Positions 49,425 through 60,984 are shown, counted from the stretch's first letter. The stretch is DNA of 64,000 nucleotides from Methanocaldococcus sp. FS406-22 (GCF_000025525.1 NC_013887.1:1560729-1624728); one strand, 5' to 3'. Numbers and translations are program-made. The notes: generated by a model from the sequence alone, not told the origin.

Positions 49425-51326
49425 TTGGCATCAAGGGAAGTAAATATTTATGTTAATGGAAAGTTGATTGGAACTACAGATAAACCAGAAGAACTCGTTA
49501 ATTTTATTAAGGAGGCAAGAAGAAAAGGAGAACTCCCTCAATATACAACAGTTGCTTATCATGAAGAGAGTAACGACATTCACATAAACACGGATGCTGG
49601 GAGAATTGTTAGACCATTAATAGTTGTAGAGAATGGAAAACCAAAATTAACTAAGGAACATATTGAGAAATTAAAGAAAGGAGAGATTACATTTTCAGAT
49701 TTAGTTAAAGAAGGGATTATTGAGTATTTAGATGCTGAAGAAGAGGAGAATGCTTATATAGCTTTATCCGAAGAAGAGCTAACTGAGAAACACACCCACT
49801 TAGAGATAGACCCACTCACAATATTGGGTATTGGGGCAGGGGTTGCTCCATATCCAGAACACAACTCAGCTCCAAGAATTACAATGGCTGCAGCAATGGG
49901 GAAACAATCCTTAGGAATTCCAATGAGCAATATAAAATGGAGATTAGATACAAGAGGGCATTATCTCCACTATCCACAAGTACCAATTGTTAGAACTAAG
50001 CATCAAGAGATTTTAGGATTTGATAAGAGACCTGCAGGACAGAACTTTGTTGTAGCCATTATGAGCTATGAAGGATACAACATGGAGGATGCTATCGTCT
50101 TTAATAAATCAGCTATTGATAGAGGTTTAGGAAGAAGCACATTCTTTAGAACTTACGATGCATGTGAGAGGAGGTATCCTGGAGGACAGATGGATAGATT
50201 TGAGATTCCTGATAAGGGAGTTAGAGGTTATAGATCAGAAGAAGCTTATAAATACTTAGAAGAGGATGGAATTGCCGCTGTAGAAGCTCATGTAAAAGGT
50301 GGAGATGTAATTGTTGGTAAAACCTCCCCACCAAGATTCTTAGAGGAGCATGAGATAACAATCCAAGTTAAACCACAGAGAAGAGATTCATCAGTTGTTG
50401 TAAGACATGGAGAGGAAGGATATATTGATAAGGTTATATTAACCGAAACAAAAGAAGGAAATAGATTAGTTAAAGTCAAAGTTAGAGATTTAAGAATTCC
50501 AGAGCTTGGAGATAAGTTTGCTTCAAGACATGGGCAGAAGGGGGTTATTGGGCTTACAGTTCCACAGGAAGATTTACCATTTACAGAGAGTGGGATAGTT
50601 CCAGATATTATAATTAACCCACACGCAATTCCATCAAGAATGACCGTTGGGCAGTTATTAGAGATGCTTGGAGGTAAAGTAGGAGCTTTAGAGGGAAGAA
50701 GAATAGATGGAACTATATTTAGCGGAGAAAAAGAGTGGGATTTAAGAAAAGCTTTAGAGGCTTTAGGATTTAAGCACCATGGTAAAGAGGTTATGTATGA
50801 TGGTAAAACAGGAAAGAAGTTTGAGGTAGAGATTTACATTGGTATAGCATACTACCAGAAATTGCACCACTTAGTTGCTGGAAAGATACATGCAAGAAGT
50901 AGAGGGCCTGTCCAAGTGTTAACAAGACAGCCAACAGAAGGTAGGGCAAGAGAGGGAGGTTTAAGGTTTGGAGAGATGGAAAGGGATGTATTGATAGGGC
51001 ATGGTGCAGCTATGCTATTAAAAGAGAGACTTATGGATGAATCTGACCCTTACGATATCTGTATCTGTTCAAAATGTGGAGATTTCGCTATATTAGATTA
51101 CAAGAGAGGTATAAAATACTGTCCAATATGTGGAGAGATTGAAAACCTCTACAACTCTAAGAAGATACCATTTGTCAGAATACCTTATGCATTTAAGCTG
51201 TTGTTGGATGAGTTGAAGAGTATGTGCATCCTACCAAGAATTAAGGTTAGAGATAAGGTTGAATTAGAGGACTTTAAAGACTTTGTTGAAAAATTAGAGA
51301 AGGAGAAAGTTGAAGAGAAACAATAA
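49425..51326 (+). CDS. rpoB1: RNA polymerase subunit B' (C-terminal half of beta)
   Basis: Contains the wall, hybrid-binding and clamp-attached parts of beta. 633 residues. The segments [29 protein letters not shown] (about residues 363-377) and the C-terminal zinc ribbon with CSKCGDFA and CPICGE are present. Start is judged to be TTG 49425 ([11 protein letters not shown]) because the GTG at 49416 sits in the binding site AGGTGA. The 91-base spacer before it carries a 24-bp palindrome. No intein. Confidence 0.97.
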   Translation: MASREVNIYVNGKLIGTTDKPEELVNFIKEARRKGELPQYTTVAYHEESNDIHINTDAGRIVRPLIVVENGKPKLTKEHIEKLKKGEITFSDLVKEGIIEYLDAEEEENAYIALSEEELTEKHTHLEIDPLTILGIGAGVAPYPEHNSAPRITMAAAMGKQSLGIPMSNIKWRLDTRGHYLHYPQVPIVRTKHQEILGFDKRPAGQNFVVAIMSYEGYNMEDAIVFNKSAIDRGLGRSTFFRTYDACERRYPGGQMDRFEIPDKGVRGYRSEEAYKYLEEDGIAAVEAHVKGGDVIVGKTSPPRFLEEHEITIQVKPQRRDSSVVVRHGEEGYIDKVILTETKEGNRLVKVKVRDLRIPELGDKFASRHGQKGVIGLTVPQEDLPFTESGIVPDIIINPHAIPSRMTVGQLLEMLGGKVGALEGRRIDGTIFSGEKEWDLRKALEALGFKHHGKEVMYDGKTGKKFEVEIYIGIAYYQKLHHLVAGKIHARSRGPVQVLTRQPTEGRAREGGLRFGEMERDVLIGHGAAMLLKERLMDESDPYDICICSKCGDFAILDYKRGIKYCPICGEIENLYNSKKIPFVRIPYAFKLLLDELKSMCILPRIKVRDKVELEDFKDFVEKLEKEKVEEKQ

Positions 51327-51394
51327 TTTCCTAAATTTTAAACTTACTAAATTTTAAAATTTTAAAATTAAATCCTTAACTCCTGGTGATGTTG

Positions 51395-54064
51395 ATGGAG
51401 AGGTATGATATCCCAAAAGAAATTGGAGAAATAATGTTTGGTTTGTTATCTCCTGATTACATAAGAAAGATGTCAGTGGCTAAGATAGTTACACCAGATA
51501 CCTATGATGAGGATGGTTATCCAATAGATGGAGGTTTAATGGACACAAGATTAGGGGTTATAGACCCTGGTTTAGTTTGTAAAACATGTGGAGGAAGAAT
51601 TGGAGAATGTCCAGGGCATTTTGGACATATAGAGTTAGCTAAACCAGTAATTCATATAGGATTTGCCAAAACAATATACAAGATATTGAAGGCAGTTTGT
51701 CCACACTGTGGAAGAGTAGCAATAAGTGAAGCTAAAAGAAGAGAGATTTTAGAAAAGATGAAAAAGTTGGAGAGAGACGGTGGAAACAAGTGGGAGGTTT
51801 GTGAAGAAGTTTATAAAGAGGCTTCAAAAGTTACGATCTGTCCATACTGTGGGGAGATTAAATATGATATAAAGTTTGAGAAGCCTACAACATACTATAG
51901 AATTGATGGTAATGAAGAAAAAACACTAACTCCATCAGACGTTAGAGAAATCTTAGAGAAGATTCCAGACGAAGATTGCATCTTATTAGGATTAAATCCA
52001 GAGGTTGCAAGACCAGAGTGGATGGTTCTCACAGTTCTACCAGTTCCTCCTGTAACAGTAAGACCATCAATCACCTTAGAGACTGGAGAAAGAAGTGAAG
52101 ATGATTTAACTCACAAGTTAGTTGATATCATTAGAATTAACAATAGATTAGAGGAAAACATTGAAGGAGGAGCACCAAACTTAATTATTGAGGACTTGTG
52201 GAATCTCTTGCAGTATCATGTTAACACATACTTCGACAACGAAGCTCCTGGAATCCCCCCAGCTAAGCACAGAAGTGGAAGACCATTAAAAACTTTAGCC
52301 CAAAGATTGAAAGGTAAAGAGGGAAGATTCAGGTACAACTTAGCTGGTAAGAGGGTTAACTTCTCATCAAGAACTGTCATCTCTCCAGACCCATGCTTAA
52401 GTATTAATGAGGTTGGAGTTCCAGAGGTTGTGGCTAAAGAGCTAACTGTCCCAGAGAAGGTAACAAAATACAACATTGAGAGAATTAGGCAATTATTAAG
52501 AAATGGTTCAGAGAAACACCCAGGGGTTAATTATGTTATAAGAAAGATGGTTGGTAGGGATGGGACAGAGCAAGAATTTAAGGTTAAGATAACTGAAAGC
52601 AATAAAGATTTCTGGGCAGAGAATATAAAAGAAGGAGATATTGTTGAAAGACATTTAATGGATGGAGATATCGTTTTATACAACAGACAGCCATCATTGC
52701 ACAGAATGTCTATTATGGCACATAGAGTTAGAGTCCTCCCATACAGAACATTTAGACACAACTTGTGTGTCTGTCCACCATATAACGCTGACTTCGACGG
52801 AGACGAGATGAACTTACATGTCCCACAGTCAGAGGAAGCAAGAGCAGAGGCAGAGGCTTTAATGTTGGTAGAGAAACATATCCTCTCTCCAAGATTCGGA
52901 GGGCCGATTATTGGAGCTATACACGACTTTATCTCAGGAGCTTATCTCTTAACTTCAAACTACTTCACAAAAGATGAAGCTACCCTAATTCTAAGAAGTG
53001 GAGGAATAAAGGATGAGTTATGGGAGCCAGATAAAGTAGAGAATGGAGTTCCGTTATATTCAGGTAAGAAGATATTCAGTAAAGCATTACCAAAAGGATT
53101 AAACTTGAGGTATAAGGCAAAGATTTGTAGAAAGTGTGATGAGTGTAAGAAAGAGGACTGTCCTTATGATGCTTATGTAGTAATAAAAGATGGAGAGCTA
53201 ATCAAAGGAGTTATTGATAAAAACGGTTACGGGGCAGAGGCAGGTTTAATCTTACACACAATAGTTAAAGAATTCGGTCCAGAAGCTGGGAGGAAGTTCT
53301 TAGATTCAGCTACTAAGATGGCAATAAGGGCAGTGATGCTAAGAGGATTTACAACAGGTATTGATGATGAAGATTTACCAGAAGAAGCATTAAAAGAGAT
53401 TGAAAAAGTTTTAGATGAAGCAGAAGAAAAAGTTAAAGAAATTATTGAAAAATATGAAAGAGGAGAACTTGAATTGCTTCCAGGTTTAAACTTGGAAGAG
53501 TCAAGAGAGGCATATATAAGCAATGTTTTAAGAGAGGCAAGGGATAAAGCAGGGGCAATCGCTGAAAGATACTTAGGTTTAGACAACCATGCAGTTATCA
53601 TGGCAGTTACTGGGGCAAGAGGGAATATCTTAAACTTAACACAGATGGCGGCATGTTTAGGGCAGCAGTCAGTTAGAGGTAAAAGGATCTTTAGAGGTTA
53701 TAGAGGTAGAGTTCTCCCACACTTCGAAAAAGGAGATTTAGGAGCAAAATCTCACGGGTTTGTTAGAAGTAGTTATAAGAAAGGTTTGAGTCCAACAGAA
53801 TTCTTCTTCCACGCAATGGGAGGTAGGGAAGGATTGGTTGACCAGGCAGTTAGAACAGCTCAGTCTGGTTACATGCAGAGAAGATTAATTAACGCTTTAC
53901 AAGACTTAAAAACAGAGTTTGATGGAACAGTTAGAGATTCAAGAGGAATTATGATTCAGTTTAAATATGGAGAGGATGGAATTGACCCAATGCTTGCAGA
54001 TAGAGGTAAGGCAGTTAATATTGACAGAATAATTGATAAAGTTAAGATGAAATACAACAAATAA
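51395..54064 (+). CDS. rpoA1: RNA polymerase subunit A' (N-terminal part of beta')
   Basis: Holds the catalytic magnesium. 889 residues from ATG 51395 (GGTGAT upstream). The metal-binding loop YNADFDGDEMNLHVP is near residue 465, the N-terminal zinc site is CKTCGGRIGECPGHFGH, a second cysteine pair is CPHCGRVA, and the bridge-helix region has GGREGLVDQAVRTAQSGYMQRRL (read here in part). No intein interrupts any of these, whereas I recall that the M. jannaschii A' gene carries one. rpoA2 follows after 49 bases. Confidence 0.97.
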   Translation: MERYDIPKEIGEIMFGLLSPDYIRKMSVAKIVTPDTYDEDGYPIDGGLMDTRLGVIDPGLVCKTCGGRIGECPGHFGHIELAKPVIHIGFAKTIYKILKAVCPHCGRVAISEAKRREILEKMKKLERDGGNKWEVCEEVYKEASKVTICPYCGEIKYDIKFEKPTTYYRIDGNEEKTLTPSDVREILEKIPDEDCILLGLNPEVARPEWMVLTVLPVPPVTVRPSITLETGERSEDDLTHKLVDIIRINNRLEENIEGGAPNLIIEDLWNLLQYHVNTYFDNEAPGIPPAKHRSGRPLKTLAQRLKGKEGRFRYNLAGKRVNFSSRTVISPDPCLSINEVGVPEVVAKELTVPEKVTKYNIERIRQLLRNGSEKHPGVNYVIRKMVGRDGTEQEFKVKITESNKDFWAENIKEGDIVERHLMDGDIVLYNRQPSLHRMSIMAHRVRVLPYRTFRHNLCVCPPYNADFDGDEMNLHVPQSEEARAEAEALMLVEKHILSPRFGGPIIGAIHDFISGAYLLTSNYFTKDEATLILRSGGIKDELWEPDKVENGVPLYSGKKIFSKALPKGLNLRYKAKICRKCDECKKEDCPYDAYVVIKDGELIKGVIDKNGYGAEAGLILHTIVKEFGPEAGRKFLDSATKMAIRAVMLRGFTTGIDDEDLPEEALKEIEKVLDEAEEKVKEIIEKYERGELELLPGLNLEESREAYISNVLREARDKAGAIAERYLGLDNHAVIMAVTGARGNILNLTQMAACLGQQSVRGKRIFRGYRGRVLPHFEKGDLGAKSHGFVRSSYKKGLSPTEFFFHAMGGREGLVDQAVRTAQSGYMQRRLINALQDLKTEFDGTVRDSRGIMIQFKYGEDGIDPMLADRGKAVNIDRIIDKVKMKYNK

Positions 54065-54071
54065 GTTTTAA

Positions 54072-55277
<1,206 letters not shown>

Positions 55278-55342
55278 AGTTTTTATATTAAAATTCACTT
55301 TTAACATATAAACATCTATTATAATAAATAACTATTTTGTAA

Positions 55343-55406
55343 GGGATGATGAGACATCGATGTTCTGATTAACTTATAAATGATGAACGCGCCCTTCTCT
55401 GACCTT
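55343..55406 (+). ncRNA. C/D box guide RNA (2'-O-methylation guide)
   Basis: All four boxes are present in order: C (ATGATGA, 55346-55352), D' (CTGA, 55365-55368), C' (ATGATGA, 55380-55386) and D (CTGA, 55399-55402). A short terminal stem AAGG/CCTT encloses them. Two 12-base guides lie just upstream of D' (GACATCGATGTT) and D (ACGCGCCCTTCT), the archaeal geometry; the D'-C' gap of 11 bases is a little long. Such RNAs bind L7Ae, Nop5 and fibrillarin. The targets, presumably rRNA or tRNA, are not assigned. The locus is inside the polymerase-ribosomal operon spacer. Confidence 0.88.
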
Positions 55407-55516
55407 CAAAAAATTTAAACAAAAATCAACACAATTTTTGATATTTTTATTCATCCAAAAAGTATATAAATATAGAGAAACTATTATCGAAAACCAATAT
55501 TCTTACCGGTAGGGAG

Positions 55517-55615
55517 TTAGGACTTTCGCAGGAGTAAATGTTTTATGTTGAATATTAACATCCCTTAGACGTCTAAGTTCCAAAGTTAAAATATATTTGC
55601 CTGCGAAAGTCCTAA
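55517..55615. repeat. MITE-like element with perfect 16-bp inverted ends
   Basis: TTAGGACTTTCGCAGG (55517-55532) and CCTGCGAAAGTCCTAA (55600-55615) are exact inverted repeats. The centre TCCCTTAGACGTCTAAGTTCC (55561-55581) holds a 14-bp palindrome and matches the 19360-19380 centre in reverse. Outside the ends, CCGGTAGGGA and TCCCTCCGG add further imperfect pairing, so the RNA could fold into a long hairpin just before rpl30e. Confidence 0.8.
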
Positions 55616-55654
55616 GAAATCCCTCCGGAGTAAAAAATGAGAAGGAGGGAGACT

Positions 55655-55969
55655 ATGGATGTGAATAAAGCAATTAGAACCGCAGTAGATACAGGTAAAG
55701 TAATTTTAGGTTCAAAAAGAACAATAAAATTCGTTAAACACGGAGAAGGTAAGTTAGTAGTTTTAGCAGGAAACATTCCAAAGGACTTAGAGGAAGATGT
55801 CAAATACTATGCTAAGTTATCGAACATCCCAGTTTATCAACACAAAATAACATCATTAGAACTGGGAGCGGTTTGTGGGAAACCTTTCCCAGTTGCTGCT
55901 CTTTTGGTTTTAGATGAAGGGCTCTCAAACATTATGGAGCTGGTAGAGAAGAAGGAAGGTGGTGAATAA
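55655..55969 (+). CDS. rpl30e: Ribosomal protein L30e
   Basis: Large-subunit protein of the L7Ae/L30e RNA-binding family. 104 residues from ATG 55655, which has GGAGGGAG just upstream; the longer frame starts inside this site. Recognisable segments are [23 protein letters not shown] and the C-terminal [17 protein letters not shown] part. In archaea this gene normally follows rpoA2 directly; here a guide RNA and a repeat separate them. The nusA start shares one base with its stop. Confidence 0.95.
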   Translation: MDVNKAIRTAVDTGKVILGSKRTIKFVKHGEGKLVVLAGNIPKDLEEDVKYYAKLSNIPVYQHKITSLELGAVCGKPFPVAALLVLDEGLSNIMELVEKKEGGE

Positions 55970-56532
55970 TGGCTAAGGTAAGATTAACAACAGAAGAAAT
56001 TATGAAAATTGGATTTTTTGAAAAAATTGCTAATGTTCCTATAATCGACTGTATATTAAATGATGAAAGGGTCGCTTTTATTGTGAAGGAGGGAGATGTA
56101 GGAGCGGCAATTGGGAAGGGTGGAGAGAACGTTAAAACAGCAGAGGAGAAATTTGGAAAGAAAGTTGATATTATTGAATACTCAGACGACTGGAGGAAGT
56201 TTATAAGAAATATATTTGCACCAATACAGTTAGAGGATGTATGGGTTAAGAGAGTAGGGAAAGATGTTGTTGCTTTTATCAAAATAAATCCAAAAGTTAG
56301 AAGAGCGGTTTTTGGAGAAAAAGGTAAAAACTTAGAAAGAGCTTTAAAGATTTTAAAAAGACATACAAAAATTACAAAAATAAAAGTTATTGTTGAAAAT
56401 CAAAGATTTAAAAGAAGAGGAGCAAGAAAACCTGTAGCCAAAGAGCAGCAGCAAGAACAAGCTGAAAAACAACCTGAAGCTGCTCAAGAAGTTGAAGCTC
56501 AACAGGATGTAAAAGAAACTACTAACGAGTAA
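55969..56532 (+). CDS. nusA: Archaeal NusA, KH-domain transcription factor
   Basis: RNA-binding protein with two KH domains and no S1 domain, thought to help termination or antitermination. 187 residues: KH1 around VGAAIGKGGENVKTAEE (about residues 44-60), KH2 around RRAVFGEKGKNLERALK (about 109-125). An unusual low-complexity C-terminal tail of about 35 residues is rich in Gln and Glu (KEQQQEQAEKQPEAAQ...). It starts within the stop codon of rpl30e. Confidence 0.94.
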   Translation: MAKVRLTTEEIMKIGFFEKIANVPIIDCILNDERVAFIVKEGDVGAAIGKGGENVKTAEEKFGKKVDIIEYSDDWRKFIRNIFAPIQLEDVWVKRVGKDVVAFIKINPKVRRAVFGEKGKNLERALKILKRHTKITKIKVIVENQRFKRRGARKPVAKEQQQEQAEKQPEAAQEVEAQQDVKETTNE

Positions 56533-56628
56533 AAAATATTTATATGTATATGCTGTTTGAAATTTATTGAAGATTAAATTAATAATGTCATAATCTAAAC
56601 ATACAATTAAAAAGTAAAGGTGAAGATT

Positions 56629-57075
56629 ATGAGTGGAAGTAAATCACCAAGAGGAGAATTTGCTGGAAGAAAATTAAGATTAAAAAGAAAATGGTGTAGA
56701 TGGCACGACTATAAATATGTTAGAAGAGTTTTAAAATTGAAGGAGAAGTATGACCCATTAGAAGGAGCACCAATGGCAAGAGGAATAGTTATTGAAAAAG
56801 TTGGTTTAGAGGCAAAGCAGCCAAACTCAGCTATTAGAAAGTGTGTCAGAGTTCAGTTAATTAAAAACGGTAGAGTTGTCACTGCTTTCTGTCCAGGAAA
56901 CCACGCTATAAACTTCATTGATGAGCACGATGAAGTTATTATTGAAGGTATTGGAGGGCCTAAAGGGCCAAGAGCTAAGGGGGACATTCCAGGAGTTAAG
57001 TATAAGGTTATAATGGTTGGTAGAAACTCATTGAGAGAATTAGTTAGAGGAAGACAAGAGAAAATCAAAAGATAA
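56629..57075 (+). CDS. rps12: Ribosomal protein S12 (uS12)
   Basis: Decoding-centre protein of the small subunit. 148 residues from ATG 56629 (GGTGA upstream). The universally conserved [15 protein letters not shown] (about residues 64-78) and [21 protein letters not shown] (shown as [15 protein letters not shown]) loops are present. A TATA-like TTTATATG near 56541 suggests an internal promoter for the rps12-rps7-fusA part. Confidence 0.97.
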   Translation: MSGSKSPRGEFAGRKLRLKRKWCRWHDYKYVRRVLKLKEKYDPLEGAPMARGIVIEKVGLEAKQPNSAIRKCVRVQLIKNGRVVTAFCPGNHAINFIDEHDEVIIEGIGGPKGPRAKGDIPGVKYKVIMVGRNSLRELVRGRQEKIKR

Positions 57076-57132
57076 ATTTCCATACCTAATATTTATTAAA
57101 AATTTTGAAAGAGTTAGAGATGAGGTGGTAAT

Positions 57133-57708
57133 TTGGAACTTGATGAAATTAAGATATTTGGAAAATGGAGTACAAAGGATGTTGTTGTTAAAGACCCAGG
57201 TTTAAGAAACTACATAAACTTAACACCAATCTATGTCCCACATACAGCAGGAAGATACACAAAGAGACAGTTTGAAAAAGCAAAAATGAACATTGTTGAG
57301 AGATTAGTAAATAAAGTTATGAGAAGAGAAGAAAATACAGGTAAAAAATTAAAAGCATTAAAAATAGTTGAAAATGCTTTTGAAATTATTGAAAAAAGAA
57401 CTAAGCAAAACCCAATTCAAGTTTTAGTGGATGCAATTGAAAACGCTGGACCAAGAGAAGATACAACAAGAATTTCATATGGAGGAATTGTCTATTTACA
57501 ATCAGTTGATTGTTCATCATTAAGAAGAATTGATGTTGCTTTAAGAAACATCGCTATTGGAGCTTACATGGCTGCTCACAAAAGCAAGAAGCCAATTGAA
57601 GAGGCATTAGCTGAAGAGATAATTGCAGCTGCAAGAGGAGACATGCAGAAAAGCTATGCAGTTAGGAAGAAAGAAGAGACAGAGAGAGTTGCTCAGTCAG
57701 CAAGATAA
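57133..57708 (+). CDS. rps7: Ribosomal protein S7 (uS7)
   Basis: Primary 16S rRNA binding protein near the exit site. 191 residues; TTG start at 57133 with GAGGTGG five bases upstream. The conserved [16 protein letters not shown] segment (about residues 97-112) and the C-terminal [13 protein letters not shown] helix are typical of the archaeal protein. Confidence 0.96.
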   Translation: MELDEIKIFGKWSTKDVVVKDPGLRNYINLTPIYVPHTAGRYTKRQFEKAKMNIVERLVNKVMRREENTGKKLKALKIVENAFEIIEKRTKQNPIQVLVDAIENAGPREDTTRISYGGIVYLQSVDCSSLRRIDVALRNIAIGAYMAAHKSKKPIEEALAEEIIAAARGDMQKSYAVRKKEETERVAQSAR

Positions 57709-57823
57709 ATTTATACTATATGTGCCTTTTCAATACTATATCAACCTTTATCATCTCAACGACCTACTAAGCTTTTAAACTTTTAGCAAATTAACTCAAC
57801 AACTAAAAATAAGGTGAAGGGAT

Positions 57824-60004
57824 ATGGGAAAAAGAGCAAAGATGATTGCTAAAATTAAGGAGTTAATGGAAAAGTACGATAGAATAAGAAATATTGGAAT
57901 CTGTGCACACATTGACCACGGAAAAACAACATTATCAGATAACTTATTAGCTGGAGCAGGAATGATTTCAAAAGAATTAGCTGGAGAGCAATTAGCTTTA
58001 GATTTTGATGAAGAGGAGGCACAAAGAGGAATTACAATCTTCGCTGCAAACGTTTCAATGGTTCACACCTATGAAGGAAAAGAGTATTTAATTAACTTAA
58101 TTGACACCCCAGGACACGTTGATTTTGGAGGAGACGTTACAAGAGCTATGAGAGCTATTGACGGGGCAATAGTTGTTGTATGTGCTGTTGAGGGGGTTAT
58201 GCCTCAAACAGAGACTGTCTTAAGGCAGGCTTTAAGAGAGAGAGTTAAGCCAGTTCTCTTCATTAACAAGGTAGATAGATTAATTAACGAGTTGAAATTA
58301 ACACCAGAAGAGTTGCAGAGCAGATTTATCAAAATTATCAATGACATTAACAACTTAATTAGAAAGATGGCTCCAGAAGAGTTTAAAGACAAATGGTTAG
58401 TTAGAGTTGAAGATGGAAGTGTTGCGTTTGGTTCAGCTTACAACAACTGGGCAATTTCAGTTCCATTTATGAAGAAGAGTGGAATTACATTCAAAGATAT
58501 AATCAAGTACTGTGAAGAAGATAAGCAAGATGAATTAGCTGAAAAAGCTCCATTACACGAAGTTGTTTTAGATATGGTTATTAAACACTTACCAAGCCCA
58601 CCAGAAGCTCAGAAATACAGAATTCCACACTTATGGAAAGGAGATTTGGAATCAGAAGCTGGAAAAGCTATGCTTAACTGCGACCCTAACGGACCATTAG
58701 CAGGAGTTATTACTAAGATTATCATGGACAAACACGCTGGAGCTGTTTCAGTTTGTAGATTATTCAGTGGTAGAATTAAGCAGGGAGACGAAGTTTATAT
58801 GGTAAATAACCAGCAGAAGGCAAAGATTCAGCAAGTATCTGTCTTCATGGGACCAGAGAGAATTCCGGTAGAGAGCATTTCAGCAGGAAACATCTGTGCA
58901 TTAGTTGGTTTAAAAGAGGCTTCAGCAGGAGAAACAATCTGTTCCCCAGATAAGATAATTGAACCATTCGAAGCTATAACACACATCAGTGAGCCAGTTA
59001 TTACAGTAGCTATTGAGGCAAAGAACACCAAGGACTTACCAAAATTAATTGAAGTTTTAAGACAGGTTGCAAGAGAAGACCCAACAGTTAGAGTAGAAAT
59101 TAATGAAGAGACTGGAGAGCACTTATTGAGTGGTATGGGAGAGTTACACATTGAGATTATCACAAAGTTAAAGATTGAGAGAGATGCAGGAATTCCAGTT
59201 GAGGTTGGGCAGCCAATCGTTGTCTACAGAGAGACAGTAACAGATAAATCTCCAGTAATTGAGAGTAAATCACCAAACAAGCATAACAAACTTTACTTTG
59301 TAGTTGAACCATTAGAAGAGGGAGTTTTACAAGCATACAAAGAAGGTAAAATCCCAGATGTAGATACAAAGAGGAAGTTAGATGACAAGATTGTTCAGGA
59401 ATTAATTAAGGCAGGAATGGACCCAGAAGAGGCTAAGAGAGTAATGTGTATCTATGAAGGAAACGTCCTCATTAACATGACAAGAGGTATTGTTCATTTA
59501 GATGAAGTTAAAGAGCTAATTATCCAAGGGTTCAAAGAGGCTATGAGAAATGGGCCTTTAGCAGCAGAGAAGTGTCAGGGAGTTAAAGTCAAGTTAATGG
59601 ATGCTGTCTTACACGAGGATGCAATCCACAGAGGGCCAGCACAAATGATTCCAGCAGCAAGATTTGGTATTAGAGATGCAATGATGCAAGCAAAACCAGT
59701 ATTATTAGAGCCAATGCAGTTCGTATTCATTAACACACCTCAGGACTTCATGGGAGCAGCGATGAGAGAGATTAGCAACAGAAGAGGACAAATCTTAGAT
59801 ATGGAGCAAGAAGGAGATATGGCAATTATTAAAGCTAAGTGTCCTGTTGCAGAGATGTTTGGATTCGCTGGAGCTATTAGGGGAGCTACACAGGGTAGAT
59901 GTCTCTGGAGTATAGAGTTTGCTGGATATGAAAAAGTCCCAAGAGAGATGCAAGAGCAATTAATTAAGCAAATTAGAGAAAGAAAAGGACTTAAATTAGA
60001 ATAA
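57824..60004 (+). CDS. fusA: Translation elongation factor 2
   Basis: GTPase that moves tRNA and mRNA through the ribosome. 726 residues. G1 is AHIDHGKTT (about residues 28-36), G3 [11 protein letters not shown]4 NKVD, and switch I contains the [11 protein letters not shown] segment. The diphthamide site lies near residue 600 in [11 protein letters not shown]. It ends the superoperon. The spacer that follows contains an H/ACA-like RNA and then a homing endonuclease gene. No intein. Confidence 0.97.
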   Translation: MGKRAKMIAKIKELMEKYDRIRNIGICAHIDHGKTTLSDNLLAGAGMISKELAGEQLALDFDEEEAQRGITIFAANVSMVHTYEGKEYLINLIDTPGHVDFGGDVTRAMRAIDGAIVVVCAVEGVMPQTETVLRQALRERVKPVLFINKVDRLINELKLTPEELQSRFIKIINDINNLIRKMAPEEFKDKWLVRVEDGSVAFGSAYNNWAISVPFMKKSGITFKDIIKYCEEDKQDELAEKAPLHEVVLDMVIKHLPSPPEAQKYRIPHLWKGDLESEAGKAMLNCDPNGPLAGVITKIIMDKHAGAVSVCRLFSGRIKQGDEVYMVNNQQKAKIQQVSVFMGPERIPVESISAGNICALVGLKEASAGETICSPDKIIEPFEAITHISEPVITVAIEAKNTKDLPKLIEVLRQVAREDPTVRVEINEETGEHLLSGMGELHIEIITKLKIERDAGIPVEVGQPIVVYRETVTDKSPVIESKSPNKHNKLYFVVEPLEEGVLQAYKEGKIPDVDTKRKLDDKIVQELIKAGMDPEEAKRVMCIYEGNVLINMTRGIVHLDEVKELIIQGFKEAMRNGPLAAEKCQGVKVKLMDAVLHEDAIHRGPAQMIPAARFGIRDAMMQAKPVLLEPMQFVFINTPQDFMGAAMREISNRRGQILDMEQEGDMAIIKAKCPVAEMFGFAGAIRGATQGRCLWSIEFAGYEKVPREMQEQLIKQIRERKGLKLE

Positions 60005-60066
60005 ATTCCCTACTTTAGGATATCTTCACCTTTATTTTTTAATAAACTTAAAAAACTATTTTTACC

Positions 60067-60135
60067 CCCTACGGCCCACGCTCTCGACATGGCAGAGCCA
60101 AGGATGAGAGAGGGTAGGATATAGGGGGGACATTT
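60067..60135 (+). ncRNA. H/ACA box guide RNA with K-turn (pseudouridylation guide)
   Basis: A GC-rich island in an AT-rich spacer folds as one H/ACA unit. The basal stem is CCCCCTA (60067-60073) with TAGGGGG (60122-60128). The upper stem is CTCTC (60083-60087) with GAGAG (60110-60114). A K-turn follows, with GA (60088-60089) facing TGA (60107-60109), then the tip TGGC-AGA-GCCA. ACA is at 60130-60132, three bases before the likely 3' end. From the top of the internal loop to ACA there are 15 bases, matching the known 14-16 rule. The guide strands are CGGCCCACG and GGTAGGA. I have not identified the rRNA target. Confidence 0.82.
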
Positions 60136-60168
60136 CTCTTAATATTTATCACTTATTTTGTTGATAAC

Positions 60169-60984
60169 ATGGTTAATCTTAAAGAACTTTCTCAAAAAGA
60201 GATTTTGGAGCTTATAGATTATGTTAGATTATTAAGGAAGCAAAATTTTAGCTATTCTCAAATATCCAAAAAGATTGAGATTGAGAGAGATATTAAAATT
60301 TCTAAATCTACGATTATTAGGTGGTGTAAAAATACAAACAACCCTTTCAATAAAATAAAATTTTTGGATTTATCTCCATCTCCTGAACTTTCCTATATAA
60401 TTGGTGTCTATTTTGGAGATGGTAACATTTATTATAGAAAAAAGACAGGAGCTTACTATTTTAGAGTTAAAGTTGTTGATAAGGACTTTGCAGAAGTTGT
60501 TAAAGATGATTTAATAAAAATCGGATTAAATCCAACAGTTAGCCATATTGAAGAGAAAACAAGAAGCAATAGATGGTATGTTGAGGCAAGTAGTAAAAGT
60601 TTGTATAAGTTTTTAAATCAAAATAAGGAAGAGCTTTTTAAAATTGCTGAAAAATATCCTGAAGATTTTTTAAGAGGATTTTTTGATAGTGAGGGATACG
60701 TTACTTCAGATAAAATAGCATTAGAAAATTATGATTTAGAACTTTTGGAATTTTCAAAAGAGTTATTAAAAAAGTTAGATATACATTCAACAATCCACAT
60801 AGCAAAGAAAAAAGGAACTGAATCAAATATTAGAGGTGAAATTTACCATTATAAAGACGATTTTTATAGATTATCAATCCATAGAAAAGAATCTATTAAG
60901 AACTTTGCTACAAAAATTGGTTTTTCTATAAAAAGAAAACAAGATAAACTTCAAAAGCTCTTAAAATCCATAGATAAACATTAA
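60169..60984 (+). CDS. Free-standing LAGLIDADG homing endonuclease with N-terminal HTH
   Basis: 271 residues. Two LAGLIDADG helices are visible, YIIGVYFGDGN (about residues 76-86) and FLRGFFDSEGYV (about 167-178), each with the catalytic acid (D and E). The N-terminal 60 residues look like a helix-turn-helix (SYSQISKKI...SKSTIIRWCK). It is not embedded in an intein or intron. It sits between an H/ACA RNA gene and the initiator tRNA gene. Similar free-standing proteins occur in M. jannaschii as I recall. It may be an active mobile gene or a domesticated DNA-binding protein. Confidence 0.88.
   Translation: MVNLKELSQKEILELIDYVRLLRKQNFSYSQISKKIEIERDIKISKSTIIRWCKNTNNPFNKIKFLDLSPSPELSYIIGVYFGDGNIYYRKKTGAYYFRVKVVDKDFAEVVKDDLIKIGLNPTVSHIEEKTRSNRWYVEASSKSLYKFLNQNKEELFKIAEKYPEDFLRGFFDSEGYVTSDKIALENYDLELLEFSKELLKKLDIHSTIHIAKKKGTESNIRGEIYHYKDDFYRLSIHRKESIKNFATKIGFSIKRKQDKLQKLLKSIDKH

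Noticed and set aside
57709-57823. Possible C/D box RNA on the minus strand between rps7 and fusA
   Set aside because: Only an imperfect GATGATA box is present and no CTGA boxes at suitable spacing.
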